Source: CAVRQM01 sp963822705 (GTDB lineage Bacteria; Pseudomonadota; Alphaproteobacteria; Acetobacterales; Acetobacteraceae). Taken from it: a DNA stretch of 64,000 bases. Position numbers and translations under genes: made by a program. Below the pieces are notes generated by a model that saw nothing but the letters and a program-made list of their open reading frames with translations, made no database searches and had not been told where the DNA came from. Positions 28,401-36,989 of this stretch are shown here, in pieces (within the stretch, counting starts at the first letter, position 1; every line of letters begins with the position of its first letter). The stretch spans positions 248,001 to 312,000 of the forward strand of contig CAWGIX010000001.1 in assembly GCA_963822705.1 (NCBI GenBank), in the 5' to 3' direction.

Positions 28401-29784
28401 CGACCGTGCTGGCCGCGACCGCGGCGGCGACAAAGGCATCGGTGGCGAGCTTGGTGGAGTTGTCGCCGGGCGACTGGGTCGGCGCGGTCGGCGATCCGGT
28501 GAGCGCCGGCGACGCGAGCGGCGACGCCCCGGCGATGTCCGTGACCCCGAGCGTGATCGCCCCGGTGCGGCCGGCGACGCTCTGCACGGGCGCCCCGGAC
28601 GCCGCGATGAACAGGCTGGGGTTGCTGGCGTTGTAGGGCGTGAACCCCAGCGCCGCGGTCACGTCGGCTGCGGTCAGCGAGATTGCGCCGGTGCGGGCGT
28701 CAAAGCTCGAAACGCCGGAGCCATCTCCCGCGACAATAGCCGCCGCGACAAAGGCATCCGTCGCAATGTCGGTCGAGGTATCGCCTGCCGCTTGCGTCGG
28801 GGCTTTCGGTGCACCAGTAAGTATCGGTGAGGCGAGCGGCGCCGCACCCGAAACGTCGGCCACCTGCAAGGTGATGGCGCCCGTTCGGCCCGCGACCGAG
28901 GACACAGGCGCCGATGTCAAGTAGCCCAACGATTTTACGAAGGCAGTGGTCGCAGCATTAGTGCTGTTGTCGGTCACGGGCATCGTAGGTACCACCACAC
29001 TGCCCGCACCCTTCGGATCGAGGACGATGTTGATATTGGGATCGGCCGGTCCCTCCGCGATAAGCGCCACGGTGCCGCTGCCTGGACGAACATCGATATC
29101 GTCGGGCATGGCATTCGGATTGTCGACGCGCAGCACGGTGGACCCGTTTGCCTGCAGCCGTACGCCACCTATGCCCTTGCCGGCGGCATAAATCTCTGCG
29201 TTTGTGCTGGCACTTTCCGCCAGCAGGTTGATGACAGCAGTACCGGGGCGCACAAGCAGGTTGCTGTCACCGCTGTTCGGGTTGTCGGTGCGCAGCGCAG
29301 TCAGGCCGTTCGCCTGCAATCGCACTCCGCCGGTAGTGCCCTTTCCGATCAGATACCAGTCGATGTTGGCGTCCGGCCCCTCGGCAATCATGTTCATTAT
29401 ACCGCTGCCGCTGCGGAACAGTGCGTCATCGGTTCCGTTACTCGCGTCATCGATCCGGAGCACGGTTGTGCCGTTGCTTTGCAGCTTTACGCTACCCGTG
29501 ACACTTTTGGCCTGCACCTGGAAGTCGACGCTGGCGTCGCTGCCGATCGCGGCCATGGAGGGCGGATTGCCGGGCGTGTTGTCGTAGGCCCGGATGCTGT
29601 TCGAGTCGCTGCCGCCATCGACGGTGTTGACCACCATCGTGGTCGAGCGTCCGCCGTTGGTCGGCGTATTCACTAACCGCAACGGCAAGACGCCTTGCAA
29701 ATACGGCGTGCCGCGCACTTCGGCGAAATTCGCCGGGTTGCCGCCCGACGTCGTATCAGCCACGTAAATGGCGGGAATTACCAT
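25414..29784 (-). CDS. giant repetitive tail fibre protein
   Basis: The product has about 1,456 residues from the ATG at 29784. The N-terminal third has short beta-repeats (VRLQANGLTALRTDNPNSGD and similar). The middle has fibre repeats with the elements SVAGRTGAITLGVTDIAGAS, SPALTGSPTAPTQSPGD, LATDAFVAAAVAAS and LGFTPYNASNPSLFI, typical of phage tail fibres. The C-terminus is very Gly-rich (GGGGCGAGGGVTSAP), like the receptor-binding tips of some fibres. The upstream tailspike reading overlaps its start in another frame. It may be the distal part of that gene, split by a frameshift near 29800. Confidence 0.78.
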   Translation of the reverse strand: MVIPAIYVADTTSGGNPANFAEVRGTPYLQGVLPLRLVNTPTNGGRSTTMVVNTVDGGSDSNSIRAYDNTPGNPPSMAAIGSDASVDFQVQAKSVTGSVKLQSNGTTVLRIDDASNGTDDALFRSGSGIMNMIAEGPDANIDWYLIGKGTTGGVRLQANGLTALRTDNPNSGDSNLLVRPGTAVINLLAESASTNAEIYAAGKGIGGVRLQANGSTVLRVDNPNAMPDDIDVRPGSGTVALIAEGPADPNINIVLDPKGAGSVVVPTMPVTDNSTNAATTAFVKSLGYLTSAPVSSVAGRTGAITLQVADVSGAAPLASPILTGAPKAPTQAAGDTSTDIATDAFVAAAIVAGDGSGVSSFDARTGAISLTAADVTAALGFTPYNASNPSLFIAASGAPVQSVAGRTGAITLGVTDIAGASPLASPALTGSPTAPTQSPGDNSTKLATDAFVAAAVAASTVGVSSFDTRTGAISLTAADVTTALGFTPYNASNPSLFIAASGAPVQSVAGRTGAITLGVTDIAGASPLASPALTGSPTAPTQSPGDSSTKLATDAFVTAAVAASTVGVSSFDTRTGNITLLGADIAGAGGALLASPALSGSPTAPTPALGDSSAEIETTAGVNSLLSGTSAITTTGRATTLSASQYGNGSLLFSGALTSNATITVPNAGRWFVENNTTGAYTLTLTTAAGFGTVVYQGVPAFVIADGTNAISDESAILTAAQLASVLNAAGQITANTATASAAATAAVASATAAANSVLSISPGAPNGVPIMPAAVPTSGDCASWGAGGVLADAGAACGTGGGGGSGVTSFDTRIGAVTLASGDITAAGGALLASPALTGAPTAPTQTGTDNTTKIATDAFVQAALPVAATASVLGTVEPDGTTITNTAGAISVSYGTSANTALQGSSLGAASGAAQLTSGSRLLTSEVPAFSGDASNSAGSLTLTLATVNSNTGACGDASHVGQVTLNGKGLTTACAATAISLTNPVFAGTGSITIPQGTTGQEPDSGNAGEVRWNSTTGRYEFGIGGSWINHVRLSGDTMTGALALPTPSVGDNSTNAATTAYANTLVGGNASVSTTGGSTTLAAAKYGAGVLLFTGALTSNATIIVPNTGKWFAENSTSGAFTLTVKTSAGTGIAVPQGATAPLAADGTNVVLATLPSGQFSYTTAGTYTLVVPSWAKTADVRLVSSGSTGGNGITCASGTASSGGAGGTPGADIQQSGIVVTPADSWTIVVGAAAAAPSAAGMAGNAGNQSSITGTNTTLTAFAPGAPSGGSCSVASASGGSSGMRGAGGNASGATAGIAGSVGGIAGTSGAAGNSIVYTGMAATGGGDALGVAGTAGGAAAFGGGGCGAGGGVTSAPAATAGGNAYVWNSTSTVSGGATAAANGSNGHATTLYANGAGGGASGDATHGGGNGGSGVGYGGCSGGGGSTVTGQTPGTAPASNAGAAFVTFHS
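28061..28690. repeat. tandem 315-base repeat inside fibre gene
   Basis: Two nearly identical direct copies, 28061-28375 and 28376-28690, each encode 105 residues of the fibre (SSFDTRTGAISLTAADVTTA to the end of the unit). A third, diverged copy follows. Since 315 is a multiple of three, copy number can change without breaking the frame. Confidence 0.88.
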
Positions 29785-31033
29785 CGCCTGGAGCGGTGGT
29801 CCAATACGTATTAGCAGCAAAGTCGCTAACGGTGACGCGGTTATTGTAGCCCTCCAGGTCGATCGCAGGCCCTTTGACGTTGTTGGTGCGCCACTGGCTA
29901 ATTTGAAACCAGTCTGTGTTGCCGCTGAGCAGCATGCCACGGCTGCCGGTGACGATTGCGCCGCCGCCCGCCACTACGTCGTTGTGCTGGGTCGTGACCT
30001 TGCCGAATTGGCCGTTGGCACCGGACGCATCGACTAAAATGCCGTATTTCACCTGATCGGCATAGACTGAGTTGGCATACAGCTTCGTGGTGACGCCATT
30101 CGCCCCGGTCGTGAGGTAGAGCGCCGAGTTGCCGAGGAAGGCAAAAAGATCGCCGATAAAGATGCCGTCAACCCTTTTCAGGACGACGGCGTTCAGATTG
30201 GACTGTTCGTATGCTTCGACTGCGGAGTTGCTCGACCAATACGGCCACGAATGCAAGGACTCGATCCGAGGTATGTCGAAGCAGTCGTCGATGGTGACTG
30301 CGTTGGTGAAGAACTGGCCTGAGACGCCTTTGATATCAAGCCGACCGGAGTTGTCAGCATAAATGCCTTTGGTCACGCCGGAGAACAACACATTGTCGAA
30401 GGTGACTTCCCCGAGCGTGTCTTGCACGCGAAAAACGAAGTCGTAGGCGGTCGGCGTCCAACCGGTCGTGACGGCTGGCTGCACCTCGGTGAAGGCGATA
30501 TCCTTGATGATTGTGCCGCGGGCATTCGTATTTTGAATTGAAAAAGGGGTGTAGCCGGCTCCGGAAATGGTGATCCAGGTTCCGGACGCCGAGCTTGGTC
30601 CGGCGGTAAATCCCTGACCTTCGATAACAGGAGCTACACCATTAAAGGTGACAGCACTCTTCAAGGCGTAGTTGCCGGCGGGTATATAGACGATGTTAGC
30701 AGTGTTCTGCGGCAACAGTGCCGCGATCGTATTCAGCACCGGCCCGATATCGGTGGTTCCGTCGGCGACCGCCCCGTAGTCGAGCACGTTAAAGACCGTT
30801 CTCGCGCGTGCGGCCAACGTACGCGCGACCGTGCTGCCCGGGACCAGAACGGTGCTGGCGGACACGTCCCCACTCGGGCCGGTTCCCAGGACGCTGCGTA
30901 CCCAAGCCGTCGTCGCAGCCTGATTGGAGGAGTCGTTGGGAGCCGGGTTCGCGAAGTTGGGCGATGGCAAGGGCTGGGCCAAAGCCGTCCCGCTCAGCAG
31001 TATAAATGCTGCCGTCGTTACGATCCTGTTCAT
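29756..31033 (-). CDS. tailspike-like protein with signal peptide and beta-helix
   Basis: The ATG at 31033 follows AAAGGCG and begins MNRIVTTAAFILLSGTALAQ, a clear Sec signal peptide. After a fibre-like segment (PAPNDSSNQAATTAWVRSVL) comes a pectate-lyase-type start FNVLDYGAVADGTTDIGPVL, then beta-helix turns (ITISGAGYTPFSIQNTNARG, VTFDNVLFSGVTKGIYADNS, DWFQISQWRTNNVKGPAIDL). The frame closes shortly after YWTTAPGD. The natural continuation appears in the neighbouring frame (VIPAIYVADTTSGGNPANFA), so this and the giant fibre may be one gene of about 1,880 residues. Confidence 0.7.
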   Translation of the reverse strand: MNRIVTTAAFILLSGTALAQPLPSPNFANPAPNDSSNQAATTAWVRSVLGTGPSGDVSASTVLVPGSTVARTLAARARTVFNVLDYGAVADGTTDIGPVLNTIAALLPQNTANIVYIPAGNYALKSAVTFNGVAPVIEGQGFTAGPSSASGTWITISGAGYTPFSIQNTNARGTIIKDIAFTEVQPAVTTGWTPTAYDFVFRVQDTLGEVTFDNVLFSGVTKGIYADNSGRLDIKGVSGQFFTNAVTIDDCFDIPRIESLHSWPYWSSNSAVEAYEQSNLNAVVLKRVDGIFIGDLFAFLGNSALYLTTGANGVTTKLYANSVYADQVKYGILVDASGANGQFGKVTTQHNDVVAGGGAIVTGSRGMLLSGNTDWFQISQWRTNNVKGPAIDLEGYNNRVTVSDFAANTYWTTAPGDGNSRHLRG

Positions 31034-31044
31034 CGGTACGCCTT

Positions 31045-34000
31045 TCAGACAATCGAGAGGACGCCGGAATTGTTCCAAACAGATCCACTCGGCAGCCCGA
31101 TCGGACTGACTGGCAGATTGGTAAGCGACAGCGAAGGCAGTACAGCAGGAGCCGTCGCGGCGAGGGCTCCGGCGACCAGTGAGAGCGTCGGGCCGCCAAC
31201 CCCCCAGCCGATTGATTGCCCGGCACCCAGTAGCAACGCGTTGCCGTCGCCGAAACTGGCCTTGTCGGTTCGCAGTCCGTGCAAAAAGCTCCCACGGAAC
31301 TCGACGGGCGCATGCGGCCATACGGTGCGATCCGTGCCGCTGCTGCCGCCCAGAAACATGCCCCGGCCCTGGGCGGCGATCGCGTCGATGGCCGCATGGA
31401 ACACGGTCTGCGAAGCCGCCGAGTAGCCGCCGGGCTGAAAGGTTCCGGCCGTAATCCCGAGTGTATCGAGCGGCGTGCCGGTGACGTTGTTGAGCGTCAA
31501 CGTTCCGCCCGCGGTGTTGCGGATCACTACCCCACCCGTGCCGCCGCCATGCGCGAAAGCGGTGACCACGCCGGGTGCCGCGGTGAGCTTGGCCGTGGCG
31601 CTGCTGGCGAACCCGGCGGCGGTAACGGCGACCTGGATCGATGCGACGACGTCGGCTACGCTGCCGGTTCCGGCGCCCCCGTTAAGGTGCACCACGGTCG
31701 GCCCATACAAGTTTCCGGCCAGGTCGGTAGCCGCGATACTGATTGCGTCCGTGGGATGGCAAGCGGCTGGCCCGATCTCGCCCAGAGCGCTTGCAAATGC
31801 TTTTGGCGGGTTCGGCGGCAGGATGGTCCCTGCATTCAGATGCAGTTTTTGCAGGGTCGTGTAGCCGGCCGGCTGCGACAGTACCAGGCCGCACGGCTGC
31901 TGGACCAGCCACGCAGTCAGAACCAATGCGCCGCTCGCGGTAATGTCGGCGCTCAATCCGGGCAGGGCAGCCTGCGTTACGGCGGCAACCACGTCGGACA
32001 GCGCGCCGGCACCGCCCACCGTAATGGTAACGCCGTTGATGATCAGCTGATCCCCGACCGCAACCGGTCCGCCGCCGCCGAAGGCAACAGCGGTGTCATT
32101 GCGTGAGGTCGTGTAAGGCTGCGGCAAAATTCCCAGCGCAGACAGGGCGGTGCCGCTGAGCGTCAAGGTGCCAACATCCCCCGGCGCCGTCCCGAACACG
32201 ACCAGATGCGACACCTCCCCGCCCCAGACAGAGACCGCGGCGTTCACGAGGGGGATGTTCGCACCGCGGATCGCCGCCACAGCCGAGACCAGATTGCCGT
32301 GTAGACCGTCCGGGTTCAGGGTGACGGTGGTTGGCGTGGCTGATGGCGCTCCGCCGCCCGAGAACGTCACGACGGGCGGACTGCTGTAACCGTTACCGGC
32401 ATTGGTGATGGTGACGCTGACCACCGCTCCGCCGACCACCACGGCGGTGCCCGCAGCGTTCGTGCCCCCGCCGCCGCTGAACGCAACAATGGGGACGGAG
32501 GTATAGGCTCCGCCGCCCGCCGTGACGGTGACCCCGGCTACGTTGCCGGAGCCATTCAGGGCCGCCACACCTTTGGCAGTCACGTCCATAGTAATGATGA
32601 TCGTGCTGCCCTGGGGCACGTTCGGCGGATTGCCGATACTGTACACCGCGGGATAGGCGATCCAGCGCTGGTTGATGCCGCCGGCATTACCATCAAACCC
32701 ACCGACGGTACCGTAGGCAAAAAGGATGTTGCCGCCATAAGTGCCGTTTTGGCCCCAGGGATCGATCGCCATGCCCTGGACTGGAACTCCGTACCCGGAA
32801 TGGTAAGTCCACCCGAACTCCGGGCTATTGTTGGTCACGTCAAATTCGGAATGGGCCGCAGATCCGCTCAGGCCGGCCCGCGATGCAGTGTCCTCGTCGT
32901 AGGTGGCGCCGGATACGACCTGCCAGTGTCCGAGTGCCGCGGTGTTGTCGACAAGGTTCGGCCAAAAGGAGATGTTCTGCTCGGTGACGTCGATGCCGCC
33001 GGCATATTTTGAGTAGAGATTGACGTTTGTATAGGTGCGCGCCCAAGCAACTCGGGCCGAAGCTGAATTTCGCGGTGTGTTCTCGAGAATCTCAAAATCG
33101 AACGGCAGGTTGCCAGGGGCACCGGGGCCGCTCGGCGAGAAACTGAAAGCTGCACCGGTAGACGTCAGCCGGTATGGACCTTGATGGTTCTCTACGCGAT
33201 CGACGCCCAGATAACCAGGTCCGATGAGTGTCGCGCCCTCGTCAAACTCTACGGTAATCGAACGGCCCGCCGGCTGATTGACGGCGCCGCTCAATCGGTA
33301 CGTGCCGCGTGGCACCAATAGGCGCGCGATCCCGCCATTGGGGATTTCGGACATGGCTGTGGTGAAGGCGGGGACGCTGTCGCCGCCGCCGGTCGGGTCC
33401 GCGCCGTAGGCGAGCACGTTGATGTGGTCAGCCGCGACCGAGGCAAGACTGCGAGGCACCGTGGCGCCGGTCGCATACACCACTGCTGCGGATACATCGG
33501 CCCCCGCAAAGGCATTCTGCCCGCTGGTCGACGCGGGCGTGTAGCCAAGTGCTGCGATGATATCCGCAGCTATGAGTGCGGTGCCGGCAGTGACTTGGCC
33601 TTTGCCGTTCACCGTGACCTTGGAGTAGATGCCCGGATTGGCGATCGGAGGCAGTACGAGAGTGATTGGCGAGGTGCCGGAGCCGACCACGTCGCCCACG
33701 AAGGTCAGCACAGGTTCGCTGGCCGCCACGAATGCCGTGGTGGCAAGCGCCTGGGAGCTGTCCCCGGCGGGCTGGGTCGGCGCGGTCGGCCGGCCGCTGA
33801 ATGCTGGGCTGGTCAGGACAGCGACAACCGTCGTGTCGGCCGCGAGCGAACCTTAAGTCAGCATCAGGCCGGTGCCGATGCCGACCGGCTCCGGCCCGCC
33901 GTTACTGGAGCTGATCCGCCCCAGAAGTGCCCCAGGCGCCAGCGTCAGTTGCGGCTGGGTGCTGGCCAGCAGTACCTGCGTGGTCACCGACGCGCTGTTG

Positions 34001-34074
34001 CCACCTTGCGAAAGCAGCAGCTGATCCGTCGGCGACACGGAACTGGCGGGCGGCAACTGTGGAACAGTTGGCAT
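31045..34074 (-). pseudogene. large tail fibre gene interrupted by an in-frame stop
   Basis: The N-terminal part (34074-33853, 73 residues) has MPTVPQLPPASSVSPTDQLL and GGNSASVTTQVLLASTQPQL. It ends at a TAA (33853-33855) after GIGTGLMLT. The same frame then continues without a start codon for about 120 bases (TTVVAVLTSPAFSGRPTAPT) and runs open to 31045: a further 900 residues with a pectate-lyase-like start (INVLAYGADPTGGGDSVPAF) and repeats such as TITNAGNGYSSPPVVTFSGG. A sense-to-stop mutation or base error best explains this. A GTG at 33729 could restart the distal part. Confidence 0.68.
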
Positions 34075-34197
34075 GAGAGTCTCCGGATTGTACTGGAGCC
34101 CCGGGTAGGGACGCCGCGCGGAGCACCTTACCGATAGGTAACGATACGGCTGCGCAGGTTCTTTGGGCCTTCGGCTAGCAGTTCACGCTGCGGGTGC

Positions 34198-34707
34198 TTA
34201 TCCGCTGACCAGGATGGGATTGCCGTTCTGGTCGACGACCACTACGCCGGCATCAGTGGTAAGTGCTGAGGCAATGCTGGCACCGGGCGTAGCTGCGGGA
34301 ACCGGCGGGGATGCCAGCGGCTGCACCGGGAGCAGGACTGCGCGTCCGATCACCCGCCCGGTGGCGGTGCCGAGCGTGACCTGAACCACGTAAGTCGTTC
34401 CGGGGACGCCGCTGGAGAACCAGATCACCGCAACCGGCCCGTCCGCAAAAACCTGGCCAGGCAGGAGCTCGTTTGGGGGCTGCACCATTACGGAAATGCT
34501 GGTGATCGCGTCCCCGTCGTTGCCGAGCAATGCCTGCGTGGCGTCGACCTCGTAGTCCAGCACGTCGGACGGGTCTTTGGGCGGCCAGGTCAGCGGCTGT
34601 GGCGTGGGCAGTGCAGCGCCGCGCGGCAGCGGCAGGAAACCATCGAGCACGACGCTGCGGGCTGAGCTCGGCTTCCAGGCGTACGTCACCATAGGAGGTC
34701 CGGACAC
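34198..34707 (-). CDS. fibre-to-tail adaptor-like phage protein
   Basis: The product has 169 residues. Blocks such as YAWKPSSARSVVLDGFLPLP, PPKDPSDVLDYEVDATQALL, DAITSISVMVQPPNELLPGQ and VQVTLGTATGRVIGRAVLLP resemble the small adaptor (phage fiber-tail adaptor) found before fibre genes in many Acetobacteraceae and rhizobial prophages. It lies between a small tail gene and the first fibre. The assignment rests on context and pattern. Confidence 0.58.
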   Translation of the reverse strand: MSGPPMVTYAWKPSSARSVVLDGFLPLPRGAALPTPQPLTWPPKDPSDVLDYEVDATQALLGNDGDAITSISVMVQPPNELLPGQVFADGPVAVIWFSSGVPGTTYVVQVTLGTATGRVIGRAVLLPVQPLASPPVPAATPGASIASALTTDAGVVVVDQNGNPILVSG

Positions 34708-34722
34708 GTTGTGCTTCCCCGC

Positions 34723-34998
34723 TTAGGCGCCGCTGCCGGCGGCGAGCTGATTGACCTCGGCTTGCAATGCCGTGAGTTGCGCCTGCACGCTTGCGAGCGT
34801 GACCGGCGGAATTGTGGGCGTTTGGTCCGCTGGCGCCGAAAAGCCGCCACCTTGAACCTGAATCCAACCGACCTGGACGTTCGGGGTGCCGGTGACATCG
34901 ACCCAGATGATGCCGGCCGGAAACAGAGAATCGATCGGTGCCGCAGTGGAAAACAGCTCCATCACCACGCCGTTCAGGATTCGCGCATAGGTGTGCAT
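34723..34998 (-). CDS. small tail-associated protein
   Basis: The product has 91 residues starting MHTYARILNGVVMELFSTAA with DSLFPAGIIWVDVTG, a pattern shared by small phage proteins encoded with tail fibres. The C-terminus VTLASVQAQLTALQAEVNQL is a coiled coil. It lies between the Gly-rich fibre and the adaptor, probably as a fibre accessory or chaperone. The function is not established. Confidence 0.62.
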   Translation of the reverse strand: MHTYARILNGVVMELFSTAAPIDSLFPAGIIWVDVTGTPNVQVGWIQVQGGGFSAPADQTPTIPPVTLASVQAQLTALQAEVNQLAAGSGA

Positions 34999-35001
34999 GT
35001 C

Positions 35002-36255
35002 TTAGTCCTCCACGATCAGAATACCCGCGCAGCCTTGCCCACCTGGCGCACCTTGGCCGCCGCCATTCGGAAGACTCGAGCCGCCGCCACCCCCCCCACC
35101 CCCGGGGCCTTGTCCGACGATGCCGGGTGCAAAGTTCGTCGCACCCCTGCCGCCCCCCGGACCGCCGCCAAAACCGCCAACGGATCCTATGGGAATGCCG
35201 TCCCCGCCGTAGCTGCCGTTGGCGACGATCTGGCCCCCAAAGCCCTGGCCGCCCATGCCGCCCGGCGGGGGGACCAAAACACTACCGCCCCCGCCACCCT
35301 GGCCCCCGGTCGCAGCGATATACGTCCCGAACGCGGTCGTCCCGCCTGGACCTCCGTTCCACGGAACCGCAGGCGGTAAGCCGGCCGCACCCACCGCAAC
35401 CGGAATGACGGTTCCCGGCAACAGGCCGGAATACCAGCCGATTGCCCAGCCGCCCGCACCTCCGCCGCCACCCGGCAGCACAGTATGGGTCCCGCCCGCA
35501 CCGCCGCCGCCGATCGCAGACACCTTCACGCGCGTTACGGTCGGAGGCACCACGAACTCGCCCGCTGAAAGAAACACCTGGGCTGTTGCAAATCCAGGAC
35601 GAAGGTCTGGCAGCTTGATAGGGATGAACCGAGTGTAGGGCCAGGCTACGATGCTCCCGCCGCTCACCGCGGCTTGACCGTACGTGATCGTAACGGTCGC
35701 GAGCCCCACCCAGCCAGGATCCGGGGCGGGCACCTGATTGCTTCCTGCCACACCGCCAGCGCCGCCTTTCGCCATAAGTGCTATGCTCTGCACGCGTTGT
35801 GTCGGCTGGGCCGCACCGGTGTTGTTCGGCCCAAGGAACGGCTGCGAGGGATTGGCTGCATTGTAGTAGGGCAGCACGATGGGGTTCACGTCCTGCTCCT
35901 GGAACGCCCCTTGGATCAAAAAGGTGATCGCCCAACCGTTGGTCGTCGGGGCCGAGAGCGGTAACCTGACTAGGCTGAGATTGATGCCGGTCTTGACGAT
36001 GCTGTCGGCCAGATCGGCTGGCAGCGAGCCGTAGGCGCTCTGGTCCAGCGGTGACAGCGCTGTCAGCGAACCAGGATGCACGTCCACGGCCAACCCTCCG
36101 GCCGCTGACGGCACCACGGCGAGCCCGTCGACAGCCGGCGCGGTCCCTAGCGTCGCGGCGGTGAGCGCCGCGATCGCTGCCATCGCGTTGCGGTTGGTGC
36201 CTAGCAGGTCGGTATCGAGCGGGATGCTGCCTGGGTAGACGATGTTACGGTCCAT
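35002..36255 (-). CDS. glycine-rich tail fibre/tip protein
   Basis: The product has 417 residues from the ATG at 36255 (MDRNIVYPGSIPLDTDLLGT). The N-terminal half resembles a virion-anchoring domain (NRNAMAAIAALTAATLGTAP, VDVHPGSLTALSPLDQSAYG). The C-terminal half has dense glycine runs (SAIGGGGAGGTHTVLPGGGG, QGPGGGGGGGGSSLPNGGGQ), like the polyglycine-sandwich tips of T-even-type adhesins. It comes just after the baseplate genes. A host-recognition role is inferred. Confidence 0.66.
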   Translation of the reverse strand: MDRNIVYPGSIPLDTDLLGTNRNAMAAIAALTAATLGTAPAVDGLAVVPSAAGGLAVDVHPGSLTALSPLDQSAYGSLPADLADSIVKTGINLSLVRLPLSAPTTNGWAITFLIQGAFQEQDVNPIVLPYYNAANPSQPFLGPNNTGAAQPTQRVQSIALMAKGGAGGVAGSNQVPAPDPGWVGLATVTITYGQAAVSGGSIVAWPYTRFIPIKLPDLRPGFATAQVFLSAGEFVVPPTVTRVKVSAIGGGGAGGTHTVLPGGGGGAGGWAIGWYSGLLPGTVIPVAVGAAGLPPAVPWNGGPGGTTAFGTYIAATGGQGGGGGSVLVPPPGGMGGQGFGGQIVANGSYGGDGIPIGSVGGFGGGPGGGRGATNFAPGIVGQGPGGGGGGGGSSLPNGGGQGAPGGQGCAGILIVED

Positions 36256-36319
36256 GGAATCCTCGTTGCGGGAGGCAGTTTTGGGCCGGAGGACGCAAAG
36301 GCCGACGCGTGCGCAGGTC

Positions 36320-36988
36320 CTACGGAGCGATGCGCGTCCAGGCGATGCCGCAGGTTGGCATGATGCCTGCAATGGCGGCCAAGATTTGCGCGTCCATCGG
36401 TGCGCCGGTCACTGATGCGTCAGCATATTCGATAGCGCCTTCCCCATAGCCCCCGGGGCCGCCGCCGTAGCAGGCGACTGTGGGGACGCCGCCACTGTGC
36501 GGCCGGTGTGCGACGACAAAGGTTTGGAACGGCAGGCTCAGATTGCCCCAGCCGCCGGCGCCCGCGGCGCCCGGGCCAGCGTAGCTGAGCAACCCTCCCC
36601 AGCAGCCGGTATCGGCTGGATGGGACGGTTCAAAAATCCAACCTATGCTGCCAGTGATGTCCTGAATCTGCTGGGTAAGAGCCGGGCGCGTGCCACGGGA
36701 ACGCAGCAGTTCCTCGAAAATCCTGGCGCGCAGCGACGCGTCGCTCTCGCCGAGTTCGCGTACCAGCCTGGTACCGAAACAGTCTTGTGCCACCAGATCG
36801 AGCCAGCCGTTCGTGGCGGTGGCGATGCGGGTCTGCAGTTTTGCGTAGCTGAGCAGGGCATAGGCCCACGCTGCTACCTGGCCCAGGCCCGCCAGCAGTG
36901 CATCGAGAACCGGCGTCACGTCGGGGAACCAGCGGCCCGGCAGCACGGCCCTGATCCGTGCCGCCATGTCGCTCTGATCGCCGGTCAT
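36320..36988 (-). CDS. baseplate/tail protein I-like (gpI, YmfQ type)
   Basis: The product has 222 residues. Features include MAARIRAVLPGRWFPDVTPV, WLDLVAQDCFGTRLVRELGE, SDASLRARIFEELLRSRGTR and ALTQQIQDITGSIGWIFEPS. This matches P2 gpI-like baseplate proteins, which follow gene J. It begins two bases before the end of the J gene's neighbour. Length and order fit. Confidence 0.75.
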   Translation of the reverse strand: MTGDQSDMAARIRAVLPGRWFPDVTPVLDALLAGLGQVAAWAYALLSYAKLQTRIATATNGWLDLVAQDCFGTRLVRELGESDASLRARIFEELLRSRGTRPALTQQIQDITGSIGWIFEPSHPADTGCWGGLLSYAGPGAAGAGGWGNLSLPFQTFVVAHRPHSGGVPTVACYGGGPGGYGEGAIEYADASVTGAPMDAQILAAIAGIMPTCGIAWTRIAP

Positions 36989-36989
36989 A

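Noticed and set aside
28061..28690. The tandem repeat as a CRISPR array or phase-variation cassette
   Set aside because: The units are long, coding and contiguous without spacers, and no recombinase gene is nearby, so it is a protein repeat rather than a CRISPR or inversion cassette.
25823..28924. Long plus-strand frames opposite the giant fibre gene
   Set aside because: They mirror the repeat structure of the minus-strand fibre, are Ala/Pro/Val-rich and lack start signals. Their regular spacing of 315 bases follows the fibre repeat, not a second gene.
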